From Pseudomonas entomophila (GTDB taxonomy: Bacteria; Pseudomonadota; Gammaproteobacteria; Pseudomonadales; Pseudomonadaceae): a DNA stretch of 61,945 nucleotides. A model generated the notes under the pieces. It did not search any database and was not told the origin of the DNA. It saw only the letters and a list, made by a program, of their open reading frames with translations. The position numbers and the translations under genes were made by a program. Below, piece after piece: positions 1 to 7,749 of this stretch (positions are counted from its first letter, which is position 1; each line of letters opens with the position of its first letter). Where the stretch lies: contig NZ_JAAMQJ010000028.1 in NCBI RefSeq assembly GCF_013523125.1, forward strand, positions 1 to 61,945, in the 5' to 3' direction.

Positions 1-72
1 CTGCTGGCTGAGCGCCGACAGCGCATTGGCTACGAGAAGGAGCTGGCGGCTGCCGCCGGTGCGTGCCGCTGA
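1..72 (+). CDS. C-terminal fragment of an unrecognised protein
   Basis: The first 72 bases are open in frame 1 and end in TGA, giving a 23-residue tail that ends AAAAGACR. The start lies outside the window. The tail is charged and alanine-rich and shows no family signature. Its position, inside the arm of the integrated element that ends at the tRNA fragment near 609, suggests a phage or island gene. That is an inference from context only. Confidence 0.4.
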   Translation: MLAERRQRIGYEKELAAAAGACR

Positions 73-110
73 CCGGTGATTGCCCAGCAGCAGCGACAGC
101 CATTACGATA

Positions 111-126
111 CTGTTTTTCCATACAG
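111..126. promoter_or_regulatory. LexA-type SOS box
   Basis: CTGTTTTTCCATACAG fits the CTGT-N8-ACAG pattern used by gamma-proteobacterial and Pseudomonas LexA. It ends 8 bp before the ATG at 135, so bound repressor would cover the translation start region as well as any promoter. Three further sites of this type lie in the window (14824, 44132 and 44151). Confidence 0.6.
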
Positions 127-134
127 TTCCCGCT

Positions 135-416
135 ATGAAACTGCTCTTGAAGCTGCCGTATCCACAGGCCTGGATTGCCGAACTGGGCGACCGCGTCGAG
201 CTGATCAACGATCCAGACGCGCGCGCTGCTGCGCTTCGGAATCTGGCCTATGCCTGCTACAGGGACCAGCAGGTGACCTATGACCAGATGGCCGACATGC
301 TCGAGCTGATTGACGCGGCTCGGTGGTGGGCGCTCAACGAGCAGGAAGAGGCCTGGGCGCTGGGGATCCTTTCAACGGACGGATTCGAGGAAAGCTTGGG
401 TATAGGGATGAATTGA
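135..416 (+). CDS. small SOS-box-linked hypothetical protein of the integrated element
   Basis: This encodes a 93-residue soluble, acidic, helix-rich protein beginning MKLLLKLPYPQAW, with a Trp-rich segment near residues 64-73. I do not recognise the family. The ATG at 135 is preferred over the in-frame codon at 63 because the LexA-type box ends at 126 and an upstream start would place the operator inside the gene. No clear Shine-Dalgarno precedes it. It is the last gene before the attachment-site-like tRNA fragment, so it is probably an accessory gene of a prophage or island that is switched on by DNA damage. The function is unknown. Confidence 0.6.
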   Translation: MKLLLKLPYPQAWIAELGDRVELINDPDARAAALRNLAYACYRDQQVTYDQMADMLELIDAARWWALNEQEEAWALGILSTDGFEESLGIGMN

Positions 417-562
417 CGTGTCGGCAGAACGCCGGAGACAGGCCGAAGCCTCGGGGGACTTTTTCGGGGGATGGTGAAAACCGGAAAACCTCAGTGCGGC
501 ACCGTTTGCAGCGAGCGCCCGCCTAAAGCATTGGTTTCACAGGTGTTTCGATGTTGCCGCAC

Positions 563-609
563 GCATGGGGTGCAAGGGGTCGAGTGTTCGAATCACTCCG
601 TCCCGACCA
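563..609 (+). other. 3' fragment of tRNA-Pro(GGG), probable attachment site
   Basis: The 47 bases match the 3' part of tRNA-Pro with anticodon GGG. They contain the anticodon loop ATGGGGT with its 3' stem, the variable region, the T arm with GTTCGAATC, the acceptor strand CGTCCCG, discriminator A and CCA. The 5' half is absent: the preceding bases do not form a D arm or acceptor strand. Many tyrosine integrases recombine at the 3' half of tRNA genes, leaving an intact gene at one end and such a fragment at the other. The element would lie to the left of the window, since its SOS-linked gene is at 135-416. Confidence 0.75.
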
Positions 610-610
610 A

Positions 611-868
611 CTAATCCCAATGACTTAGCCACCTTCGGGTGGCTTTTTCATTTCTGGCGTAGTGACTTTTCGAGTGACTTCGCCTTTTTATCATTCCATT
701 CCCCCTCTTCAGGATCGTCAGCACAGGCCTACGCAAGTCTGTTGTCGATACCCTATTCGCAGCTTCAACCACGTTGCCCAACTCAGCGCCTGAATAATGA
801 CTAGTGATGCTGCCGTTCTTGTGTCCGAGCAGTGATTTGCGATGCTTGACGCCCGACCGGGCGTGTCT
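611..868 (-). pseudogene. C-terminal remnant of a tyrosine-recombinase integrase
   Basis: Reading the minus strand from about 868 down to the TAG at 611-613 gives a decayed integrase C-terminus. It includes SLLGHKNGSITSHYS and then GAELGNVVEAANRV. The LLGH histidine and the HYS tyrosine nucleophile are both still readable. The remainder of the catalytic domain is missing: the frame hits a stop near 941 and upstream similarity is lost. It abuts the tRNA-Pro fragment, the usual place for an integrase gene, so it marks the element that used this site or an older one stacked beside it. Confidence 0.6.
628..648 (+). terminator. rho-independent terminator downstream of the tRNA-Pro fragment
   Basis: GCCACC-TTCG-GGTGGC is followed by five T residues. 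It looks like the original terminator of the tRNA-Pro gene. The minus-strand integrase remnant reads through it. Confidence 0.7.
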
Positions 869-1047
869 CGTGCCGCAGTCAGCAGGTATCAGGCAAGCAC
901 TGATCCCATGCGCTGTGCACCGTAATGCAGCTGCACTGCAGGCCTATTCTTATATTTAAAAGTTATTATCAAAATAAATTAATACAAATATAAGATATAA
1001 GGAAATGAGATCGGTCACCCTAACTTTTTCCTTTTAATCGGCCTGCC
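869..1047 (+). promoter_or_regulatory. AT-rich leader of the ABC transporter operon
   Basis: Positions 951-1000 are strikingly A/T-rich compared with the rest of the window, with runs such as TTATTATCAAAATAAATTAA. The region probably holds the promoter of the amino-acid transporter operon. I could not assign -35/-10 hexamers or an operator with confidence. Confidence 0.35.
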
Positions 1048-1713
1048 ATGACCTTCGATTACTCCTTCGCGCTGTCTACGCTGCCTGCGTTTCTCAAGGC
1101 CGTCGGCGTTACCCTGCAAGTGGGCTTCATCGCCATTGCCACGTCACTACTGGTGGCCATTGCCAACGCCTGCCTGGTCACCTTCCGTGTGCCACTGCTG
1201 TGGCGCCTGGTGCCGCTGTATGTGGAGTTGGCGCGCAATACACCGCTATTGATCCAGCTGTTCTTCATCTACTTTGCGTTGCCGACCATCGGCCTGCGGT
1301 TGTCGGGCTTCAGCTCGGCAGTGATCGCCATGACCTTCCTCGGTGGCGCCTACCTCACCGAAATCCTTCGCGCTGGCATCGACGCCGTGCCCAAGGCGCA
1401 GATCGAATCGGGGCTCTCCATCGGCCTGTCGCGCTGGCAGCTGCTACGCCATGTGGTGCTGCCACAAGCGGGCATCCTCAGCCTGCCGGCGCTATTCGCC
1501 AACTTCGTGTTCCTGCTCAAGGAAACCACCGTGGTCTCCGCCGTGGCGGTGCCGGAAATTCTCTACACCACCAAGAGCTACATCGCCCTGTACTACAAGA
1601 CCTACGAAATGCTTGCGGTGATGACCGGTCTCTGCGTGCTGCTGTTCTTGCCGTTGTCGTTACTGCTGGGTGTACTGGAAAGGAGGCTTCAACATGGCCA
1701 GTTCGGGTCTTGA
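1048..1713 (+). CDS. polar amino-acid ABC transporter permease (first)
   Basis: This is a 221-residue inner-membrane permease of the HisM/HisQ family with about five membrane segments. The cytoplasmic EAA loop that contacts the ATPase is visible as ILRAGIDAVPKAQIESGLSI. Length and topology are normal for the family. Its 3' end overlaps the second permease by 20 bp, so the two are translated together as a heterodimer. It is the first gene of a four-gene operon (permease, permease, ATPase, binding protein). The substrate is probably a polar or charged amino acid, but the sequence does not say which. Confidence 0.88.
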   Translation: MTFDYSFALSTLPAFLKAVGVTLQVGFIAIATSLLVAIANACLVTFRVPLLWRLVPLYVELARNTPLLIQLFFIYFALPTIGLRLSGFSSAVIAMTFLGGAYLTEILRAGIDAVPKAQIESGLSIGLSRWQLLRHVVLPQAGILSLPALFANFVFLLKETTVVSAVAVPEILYTTKSYIALYYKTYEMLAVMTGLCVLLFLPLSLLLGVLERRLQHGQFGS

Positions 1714-2350
1714 TCTGCTGTGGGTGTCGGCGCCGCAACTGCTGACCGGGGCAGGGCGCACGCTGGGCATCTCGGCTTGGGCGATCGCCATCAGCAGCCT
1801 GGGCGGTTTTCTCTATGGCATCTTGCGCAACCTCGGCAAGCCGTGGCTGGACTATGTGTTGCGGGTCTACCTGGAGCTGTTTCGGGCCATCCCGGTGCTG
1901 GTGTGGCTGTACCTGTTCTTTTTCGGCTTGCCGATCTTTCTTGGCGTGAGCATTCCGGCGTTCTGGTGCGCGGTCCTGGTGCTGTCGTTGTGGGGCGCCA
2001 GCGAAGTCGGCGAAGTGGTGCGCGGCGCCTTGCGCTCAATCCCCCGCGGCCAGCGCGAAGCTGGCTTGGCGATCGGCCTGAGCACTGCCCAGCTCTACGG
2101 CTGGGTGCTCTTGCCACAGGCGCTCAAGCGCCTCACGCCTCCGGTGATCAACGTCTACACACGGTTGATCAAGACCAGCTCCCTGGCCGTGCTGATCGGC
2201 GTGGTCGACATCACTAAGGTCGGTCAGCAGATCATCGAACGTACCTACGAATCGGTGCTGATCTACGGTGTTCTTTTCCTGTTTTTCTTCTTCGTCTGCT
2301 ATCCGTTGTCGGCCGCCTCGCGCGTGCTGGAACGGCGCTGGAGCCATTGA
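1694..2350 (+). CDS. polar amino-acid ABC transporter permease (second)
   Basis: This is a 218-residue HisM/HisQ-type permease, the partner of the gene before it. The EAA loop reads VVRGALRSIPRGQREAGLAI. The ATG at 1694 is chosen because AAAGGAGGC lies just upstream; the in-frame codon at 1670 would extend further into the first permease gene. The stop overlaps the ATPase start as ATGA at 2350, indicating translational coupling. Confidence 0.88.
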   Translation: MASSGLDLLWVSAPQLLTGAGRTLGISAWAIAISSLGGFLYGILRNLGKPWLDYVLRVYLELFRAIPVLVWLYLFFFGLPIFLGVSIPAFWCAVLVLSLWGASEVGEVVRGALRSIPRGQREAGLAIGLSTAQLYGWVLLPQALKRLTPPVINVYTRLIKTSSLAVLIGVVDITKVGQQIIERTYESVLIYGVLFLFFFFVCYPLSAASRVLERRWSH

Positions 2351-3111
2351 TGACCGCATTGATCGAACTGTCCGTATTCAACAAGCGCTTCGGTGACACA
2401 ACCGTGCTGCGTGATGTCGACCTGGAGGTGCAAGAGGGCGAAGTGGTGGTGATCCTTGGCCCCAGTGGTTGCGGCAAAAGTACCTTGCTGCGCTGTCTTA
2501 ACGGCCTGGAGGAGGGACACTCGGGGCGCTTGATCTTCGCAGGCCAAAGCCTTGACGCGCGCACCGATTGGCGCTTGATTCGCCAGCAGGTGGGCATGGT
2601 GTTCCAGAGCTATCATCTGTTCCCGCACATAAGCGTGCTCGACAACATCCTGCTTGGCCCCCTGCGGGTGCAGAAGCGAGACCCGATCAAGGCCCGCCAG
2701 CAGGCCGAGTCACTGCTGGCTCGGGTCGGCCTGGCTGACAAGCGCGACGCCTTCCCGCGCGAATTGTCCGGTGGTCAGCAGCAACGCATCGCCATTGTCC
2801 GCGCCTTGTGCATGAACCCCAAGGTGATGCTGTTCGACGAAGTCACCGCCGCCCTTGACCCTGAGATGGTCAAGGAGGTGCTGGAGGTGATCCTTGATCT
2901 CGCCCAAGACGGCATGACCCTGCTGATCGTCACTCATGAGATGGCCTTCGCCCGTGCCGTGGCCGATCGCATCGTGTTCATGGACGGCGGCCGTATCGCC
3001 GAACAGAACGACCCCGAATCTTTCTTCAGTGCCCCGCAGACCGCACGTGCGCAGCAGTTCCTGGAAAGGTTCTCATACGTGGAAAACATGCCAAAAAGGA
3101 AAGCATCGTGA
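2350..3111 (+). CDS. amino-acid ABC transporter ATP-binding protein
   Basis: This is a 253-residue ATPase of the GlnQ/HisP type. Walker A is GPSGCGKST at residues 37-45. The signature is LSGGQQQR, Walker B is VMLFDEVTAALDP and the switch histidine lies in VTHEM. All catalytic elements are intact. The ATG overlaps the permease stop (ATGA). The in-frame TTG at 2347 is a less likely start. The stop overlaps the GTG start of the binding-protein gene, so all four transporter genes are coupled. Confidence 0.92.
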   Translation: MTALIELSVFNKRFGDTTVLRDVDLEVQEGEVVVILGPSGCGKSTLLRCLNGLEEGHSGRLIFAGQSLDARTDWRLIRQQVGMVFQSYHLFPHISVLDNILLGPLRVQKRDPIKARQQAESLLARVGLADKRDAFPRELSGGQQQRIAIVRALCMNPKVMLFDEVTAALDPEMVKEVLEVILDLAQDGMTLLIVTHEMAFARAVADRIVFMDGGRIAEQNDPESFFSAPQTARAQQFLERFSYVENMPKRKAS

Positions 3112-3974
3112 AGGTTAGAACTGCCCTTGTTGTACCGTTGTTTGCGCTGAGCCTGCTGGCGGGCTGCGACAAACCTGCCGAACCAACAGCCGCCGCCGCG
3201 CCGAAACCCGCCGACAGCTACCTGGAGACTATAAAGACCCGTGGCAAGCTGATCGTCGGCGTGTTCAGCGACAAGCCGCCGTTCGGTTTCGTCGACGAAA
3301 AGGGCGAATACGTGGGCTTCGACACCGACCTTGCCAAGCGCTTTGCCAAGGATTTGCTGGGCGATGAAAAACGCATCGAGTTTGTCAGCGTGGAACCGGC
3401 CAGCCGCATTCCGTTTCTGCAGAGCGACAAGGTCGACCTGATTCTCGCCAACATGACCGTCACCCCCGAACGCCGCGAGGTCGTGGACTTCACCAACCCC
3501 AACCTGCGTGTTGCAGTGCAGGCGCTGGTGCCGGAGGCCAGCCCAGTCAGGACCGTCGATGACCTGGCGGCCAAGACTACCATCGTCACCACTGGCACTA
3601 CCGCCAATCTGTGGCTGACCCAGAACCACCCGGACTGGAAAGTGCTGAAGTTCGAGAAGAACTCCGAGTCGCTGCAGGCGCTGGCCAACGGCCGTGGCGA
3701 TGCCTACGCCCAGGACAACCTGGTACTGTTCAACTGGGCTAAACAGAATCCGGGCTACCGTGTCTTGCCGCAGAAGTTGGGTGACGAAGCGCCGATCGCC
3801 CCGGCGGTGAAAAAGGGCAATATCGAGCTGCGTGACTGGGTGAACGCCGAATTGGCCAGGCTGGGTGAAGAAAAGTACTTGCTCGCACTCTATGACCAGT
3901 ATGTGCGTAAGGATCTGGCAGACGGGACCGATCCCAATTCGGTGATCGTCGAGGGTGGGCATTGGACGCCTTGA
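3108..3974 (+). CDS. amino-acid ABC transporter substrate-binding lipoprotein
   Basis: This is a 288-residue periplasmic binding protein of family 3 (HisJ/GlnH-like). It has an N-terminal lipoprotein signal with lipobox LLAGC, so it is probably membrane-anchored. Family motifs are visible: KLIVGVFSDKPPFGF, the cluster-3 region GFDTDLAKRFA, and TPERREVVDFTNP. The start is GTG, overlapping the ATPase stop as GTGA, with AAAAGGAAAG upstream. It delivers substrate to the two permeases. Ligand identity cannot be read from the sequence. Confidence 0.9.
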   Translation: MKVRTALVVPLFALSLLAGCDKPAEPTAAAAPKPADSYLETIKTRGKLIVGVFSDKPPFGFVDEKGEYVGFDTDLAKRFAKDLLGDEKRIEFVSVEPASRIPFLQSDKVDLILANMTVTPERREVVDFTNPNLRVAVQALVPEASPVRTVDDLAAKTTIVTTGTTANLWLTQNHPDWKVLKFEKNSESLQALANGRGDAYAQDNLVLFNWAKQNPGYRVLPQKLGDEAPIAPAVKKGNIELRDWVNAELARLGEEKYLLALYDQYVRKDLADGTDPNSVIVEGGHWTP

Positions 3975-4047
3975 TTCGAGGGCGTTCCAAGATGCTGTGA
4001 GGCATCGTCCTGCATGAGGCGCGACTACAACTTGCGCCTCATTGAAC

Positions 4048-4072
4048 GGCCGCCGAAGGGGTGGCCTTTTTT
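4048..4072 (+). terminator. terminator of the ABC transporter operon
   Basis: GGCCGCC-(GAAGG)-GGTGGCC, with one G-T pair, is followed by six T residues. A second inverted repeat GAGGCGC/GCGCCTC (4016-4040) lies just before it. The rest of the 420-bp gap (3975-4394) shows no convincing gene; its short open frames have no ribosome site or recognisable product. Confidence 0.7.
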
Positions 4073-4394
4073 ATGTGTGTGATGTTCATGAGACTTTTCT
4101 TCTTTTCTTCTATGCCTGCTTTGACCTCCTTCGGCCAGAACCTGCGCGCCAGTGGGCCACGTTGCACAGACATCCTTGTCGGCATTGCCGCACCATGGTC
4201 TTGGCAAGGCTCGCCAATCACAACGCAAGTGCTTGCTGCATGACTACAGCATGGGCGAAACCAAGTACGGTGTGGACCTGGATGCTGGATCTGGACTGAG
4301 CAACCACCTATTGACCTGAAGCAATCCCTTCACCCCAATCACCTCTATGCTGACGCCTCCAACTCAAGCCCACTCAGGTAAGCAAGGAGCATCC

Positions 4395-5405
4395 ATGAAA
4401 GCTGCAGTTGTTACCCAAGATCGCCGCGTCGAGGTGGTAGAAAAAACCCTCCGGCCGTTGGCGCACGGTGAAGCCTTACTGAAAATGCAGTGCTGCGGCG
4501 TCTGCCACACGGACCTGCATGTCAAAAACGGCGATTTCGGCGACAAGACCGGCGTGGTGCTTGGCCATGAAGGGATCGGTATCGTGGCCGAGGTCGGACC
4601 TGGGGTGACCTCGCTCAAGCCGGGCGACCGGGCCAGCGTGGCGTGGTTCTACCAAGGCTGCGGGCACTGCGAGTACTGCAACAGCGGTAACGAGACCCTG
4701 TGCCGTCAGGTGAAGAACTCCGGCTACACCGTGGACGGTGGCATGGCCGAATTCTGCATCGTATCGGCCGACTACGCGGTCAAGGTGCCGAACGGCCTGG
4801 ATTCGGCAGCGGCCAGCAGCATCACCTGTGCCGGGGTGACCACCTACAAGGCCGTCAAGTCCTCCAACATCCGCCCGGGGCAGTGGATTGCCATCTATGG
4901 GTTGGGCGGCCTGGGCAACCTGGCCCTGCAATACGCCAAGAACGTTTTCAACGCCCGGGTCATCGCGATCGATGTGAACGACGAGCAGCTCGCGTTCGCC
5001 CGCGAGATGGGCGCAGACCTGGTGCTCAACCCGCGCAGCGAGGAGGTGGCCAAGATCGTTCAGGAAAAGACAGGCGGCGCCCATGCCGCCGTGGTCACGG
5101 CCGTGTCGAAAAACGCCTTCGATTCGGCAGTGGATGCGCTGCGGGCGGGAGGGCGGCTGGTAGCCGTCGGGTTACCCTCCGAAGCCATGAACCTGAACAT
5201 CCCGCGACTGGTGCTCGACGGCATCGAAGTGGTGGGGTCGCTGGTCGGTACGCGTCAGGACCTGCTCGAAGCCTTCGAATTCGCGGCGCAAGGCAAGGTG
5301 GTGCCGAAGGTGACGCTGCGCCCGATCGAAGACATCAACGACATTTTCGATGAGATGCTGGAAGGCAAGATCAAGGGTCGCATGGTGATCAGCTTCGAGG
5401 GTTGA
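4395..5405 (+). CDS. adhP: zinc-dependent alcohol dehydrogenase AdhP
   Basis: This is a 336-residue medium-chain dehydrogenase that oxidises primary alcohols with NAD+. Catalytic zinc ligands are visible as C37 (CGVCHTD) and H58-E59 (LGHEG), with the third cysteine in [10 protein letters not shown]. The structural zinc loop is [16 protein letters not shown]. The dinucleotide fold shows GLGGLG. Length and motifs match the propanol-preferring AdhP/AdhA group. The start follows AGCAAGGAGC. It stands alone on the plus strand, probably with its own promoter in the preceding gap. Confidence 0.9.
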   Translation: MKAAVVTQDRRVEVVEKTLRPLAHGEALLKMQCCGVCHTDLHVKNGDFGDKTGVVLGHEGIGIVAEVGPGVTSLKPGDRASVAWFYQGCGHCEYCNSGNETLCRQVKNSGYTVDGGMAEFCIVSADYAVKVPNGLDSAAASSITCAGVTTYKAVKSSNIRPGQWIAIYGLGGLGNLALQYAKNVFNARVIAIDVNDEQLAFAREMGADLVLNPRSEEVAKIVQEKTGGAHAAVVTAVSKNAFDSAVDALRAGGRLVAVGLPSEAMNLNIPRLVLDGIEVVGSLVGTRQDLLEAFEFAAQGKVVPKVTLRPIEDINDIFDEMLEGKIKGRMVISFEG

Positions 5406-5750
5406 GCCACCTGCATTCATCCATGGATGACAACTGTGCATACGAGGGCGAAGCAGATGTGCCGGGCGAGATGAGCCTTGCGGATTGAAAGGCGAGGAGG
5501 GCGCCATGATTTTTTCGATTCCAGACATTTGCGACACCCTCTTCACGACATTTTCACCTGGGCCTTGGCACGATGAAGCCACATCCGTGAAACACATTCG
5601 CCCGCCCTCCCCAGCGGGCTTTTCTTTGCCCGTCGTTTTATCCCAGGCTGTCTCCCAGGTTTTCCATTGGCCGTCACGCAGTGCTCGCACGTGATTGCCT
5701 CGAGCGAATGACGTCACTACGATGGCGATCCCTCTCTACAGAGATTGTCC
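5406..5750. other. gap after adhP, with one hairpin terminator
   Basis: These 345 bases hold a clear intrinsic terminator at 5600-5627 (GCCCGC/GCGGGC, then TTTTCTTT) nearly 200 bp after adhP. That is far for an adhP terminator and would fit the end of a short untranslated RNA between about 5480 and 5627. The small open frame here (5485-5694) runs through the terminator and is not credible as a gene. I see no other structure. Confidence 0.4.
5600..5627 (+). terminator. rho-independent terminator
   Basis: GCCCGC and GCGGGC form a perfect 6-bp stem around CCTCCCCA and are followed by TTTTCTTT. It serves either adhP read-through or an unannotated short transcript. Confidence 0.65.
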
Positions 5751-6305
5751 ATGGCAGTCCCGAACGCAGTACTCCACCTGTTGGCCCCCGTCATCATGCT
5801 CCTCGGCCTCTACTGCCTGGTGCGCTGCATCGCATGGGCGCGACGGGTCATCTTCCCGGCAGTGCGCATCCGGTTTTCAGCCAGTGCCACCCCCTACGCG
5901 CTGACCTTGCCGCAGCCAGGCCGCTACGTGATCAGCCTCGTGATCCCGCCGTTGACCTTCTTCACAGGGGTGGCGCATTTCGCCGCCCGGTTCTCCGTCA
6001 CCACCTCGCCCGGTGGTGCCTCTTTGGCGTACCGTTCCTACGGCCGTTCGCTGTTCAGCGTCCAGCGATCAGACATGTCCGGCAACCAATCCATGCCCCT
6101 GGGCGCGTTCGACTGCACGGTGCCGGGCGATGTCGTGGTCTCTTGCCTCAATCCGGAGACGATACGCGCGACGTATCAGCTGGAAGTGGCGCCCCATGTG
6201 CCGCCCTTGACGCTGGTCTGCCTCGTGCTGGCGATCATCGCGTCTTTCGCCATGACGTTCGGCGGTCTGATCGTCTCTCTGCTCTCGCTGGCCGGACGCA
6301 TTTGA
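5751..6305 (+). CDS. hypothetical membrane protein
   Basis: This encodes a 184-residue protein with a hydrophobic segment at its N-terminus (VLHLLAPVIMLLGLYCLV) and another at its C-terminus (LTLVCLVLAIIASFAMTF). Between them is a likely extracytoplasmic domain of mostly beta character. I do not recognise a family. The ATG at 5751 is used; a TTG two codons upstream is possible. There is no strong Shine-Dalgarno. The membrane-domain-membrane topology suggests an envelope protein. Confidence 0.55.
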   Translation: MAVPNAVLHLLAPVIMLLGLYCLVRCIAWARRVIFPAVRIRFSASATPYALTLPQPGRYVISLVIPPLTFFTGVAHFAARFSVTTSPGGASLAYRSYGRSLFSVQRSDMSGNQSMPLGAFDCTVPGDVVVSCLNPETIRATYQLEVAPHVPPLTLVCLVLAIIASFAMTFGGLIVSLLSLAGRI

Positions 6306-6410
6306 GCGGTCCTTGCAGTGGAAACGCTCAGCGCAGCGTCGATCAAGGCAGAAAGACAAGAAGGGCCGCCTCACCTGAGCCAGACGCCTCCGGCAGCGCG
6401 AGGTCGTGCA

Positions 6411-6647
6411 TCATCCCTCGGGCAGACTCACCCCACAGATGAACTCGGTCGATCCAAGCCGATGCGACCCGTACTCCACGACATACCCCTCGCCGCGCCG
6501 GTCCGCCTCGACGCAGGCGGTCTGCCGGTCGGCATACACGTCCACGAAATGCCAGGGATGCCGATCCCGCAACACGCCCCAGCCCAGCACCCATCCCGTG
6601 CGTTCAGGATCGGGCGGCAGATGCTTTGCCAAACTGCGGATGGTCAT
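6411..6647 (-). CDS. small conserved-looking hypothetical protein
   Basis: This encodes a 78-residue soluble protein (MTIRSLAKHLPPDPERTGW...), rich in Trp, His and Arg, without a membrane segment or recognised domain. A good ribosome site (TCAAGGAG) lies 7 bp before its ATG on the minus strand, which is the main reason to accept it. It sits convergent to the membrane protein at 5751. Confidence 0.55.
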   Translation of the reverse strand: MTIRSLAKHLPPDPERTGWVLGWGVLRDRHPWHFVDVYADRQTACVEADRRGEGYVVEYGSHRLGSTEFICGVSLPEG

Positions 6648-6786
6648 GGCGCACTCCTTGAGGTCGGTGAAGCGTCACGCTACTACGATGGCCATTGATC
6701 GGCCACAGGATATCGAGCCATCCGATACCCTGTGCCGACCTGCGATGGCACACTGACCTGCCCGACGACTGCCGCCTGAGTACCCC

Positions 6787-7101
6787 ATGCCGCACGCCCA
6801 CCGCCATGCGCACCTCGGCTATTGGCTGATGCCCGAGCACTGGCGCAAGGGGCTGCTGTCCGAAGCGTTGCCGTGGATTCTTCAGTACGCCTTCGACCAC
6901 TTGCAGATTCACCGGGTCCATGCCGACGTCGAGCCTGAGAACACGGCGAGCTGCGCGCTGTTGCGCAAGGTCGGTTTCCAGCTGGAGGGCACGCTCCGGG
7001 ACGTGGAAATCAAGGATGGACGCTTCCTGTCCCTGCATCAGTACAGCCTGCTGGCTTCGGACCCGGCCGCGCAGCGGTATCGAGGCCCTGTGAAGGGGTG
7101 A
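6787..7101 (+). pseudogene. 5'-truncated GNAT acetyltransferase
   Basis: This 104-residue frame matches only the C-terminal two-thirds of a RimJ/RimL-type N-acetyltransferase. It has the acetyl-CoA region LGYWLMPEHWRKGLLSEALP, then IHRVHADVEPENTASCALLRKVGF and LEGTLRDVEIKDG. Family members are about 170-190 residues, so around 70 N-terminal residues are missing. None of the three upstream frames contains them, and no ribosome site precedes the ATG. It is probably a decayed gene, though a short product containing part of the CoA fold cannot be excluded. Confidence 0.6.
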
Positions 7102-7125
7102 GCGAAGACGGATCCGACACACCCC

Positions 7126-7527
7126 TTACTGCTCAGGCGTGTGGAACGCAGGCTCACGCGGCACGTCCAGCCTGTACAGTCGGCTTTTCAACAGCGCCGT
7201 CATCTGTTCGAGCGACCATGGCTTGGACACGAACAGCGCCGTGGGCGGCAGCGTGCCGTTGAGGTCGCCGTTGCCGCCGCTGGTGACCAGCACCGGCAGG
7301 GTGGGGTCCTGCTTGTAGGCTGCCCAGGCCACGTCCCAGCCGTCGCTCCGGCCGGGTGTGTTCACGTCGGTGACCAGCAGGCGCCAGGGCTGCCCAGGCA
7401 GCAGGCTGAGGCCGGCGTCGGCCGTATCGACCGCGACGGCGCAGCCACCGACGTCCTCGACGAGGGTGACCAGAAATTCACGCAGCGAGGGCTCGTCTTC
7501 GATGATCAGTACAGACGTGTTTTCCAT
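7126..7527 (-). CDS. single-domain response regulator (receiver only)
   Basis: This 133-residue CheY-like receiver has acidic residues E10-D11-E12 (IIEDE), the predicted phospho-acceptor D54 in LVTDVNTPG, the switch threonine in LVTSGG and the conserved lysine in SKPW near 102. There is no output domain, so it would act by protein contact or in a phosphorelay. No histidine kinase is adjacent. The ATG at 7527 gives the normal family N-terminus; the frame stays open 23 codons upstream. Confidence 0.8.
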   Translation of the reverse strand: MENTSVLIIEDEPSLREFLVTLVEDVGGCAVAVDTADAGLSLLPGQPWRLLVTDVNTPGRSDGWDVAWAAYKQDPTLPVLVTSGGNGDLNGTLPPTALFVSKPWSLEQMTALLKSRLYRLDVPREPAFHTPEQ

Positions 7528-7749
7528 AAGCGTAAGCCAGACAATCGATAGACGATTGAGCCGATGACCGCTCGTCAGTTGTCTTGCCCGGACCAATGGC
7601 CGTGTTTGTACAACTTTTGGCCTTTCCGATCAGGTTTGTACAAGGCTGCCACAGCGCCAGACGCCTTCGCCGTCCCGTGCAGAGCAGTGATCGCCCAAGG
7701 CTACGTCCCTGTGGCAGGATGAGGCCCTTTTTTCGCCCAGGACGCCGCC

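Noticed and set aside
565..804. 79-codon plus-strand frame starting in the tRNA fragment
   Set aside because: It crosses the tRNA fragment and its terminator and is antisense to the integrase remnant.
4025..4299. Several short frames on both strands in the gap before adhP
   Set aside because: They overlap the terminator at 4048-4072 and lack ribosome sites.
5485..5694. 69-codon frame after adhP
   Set aside because: It reads through a strong terminator at 5600-5627 and has no homology signature.
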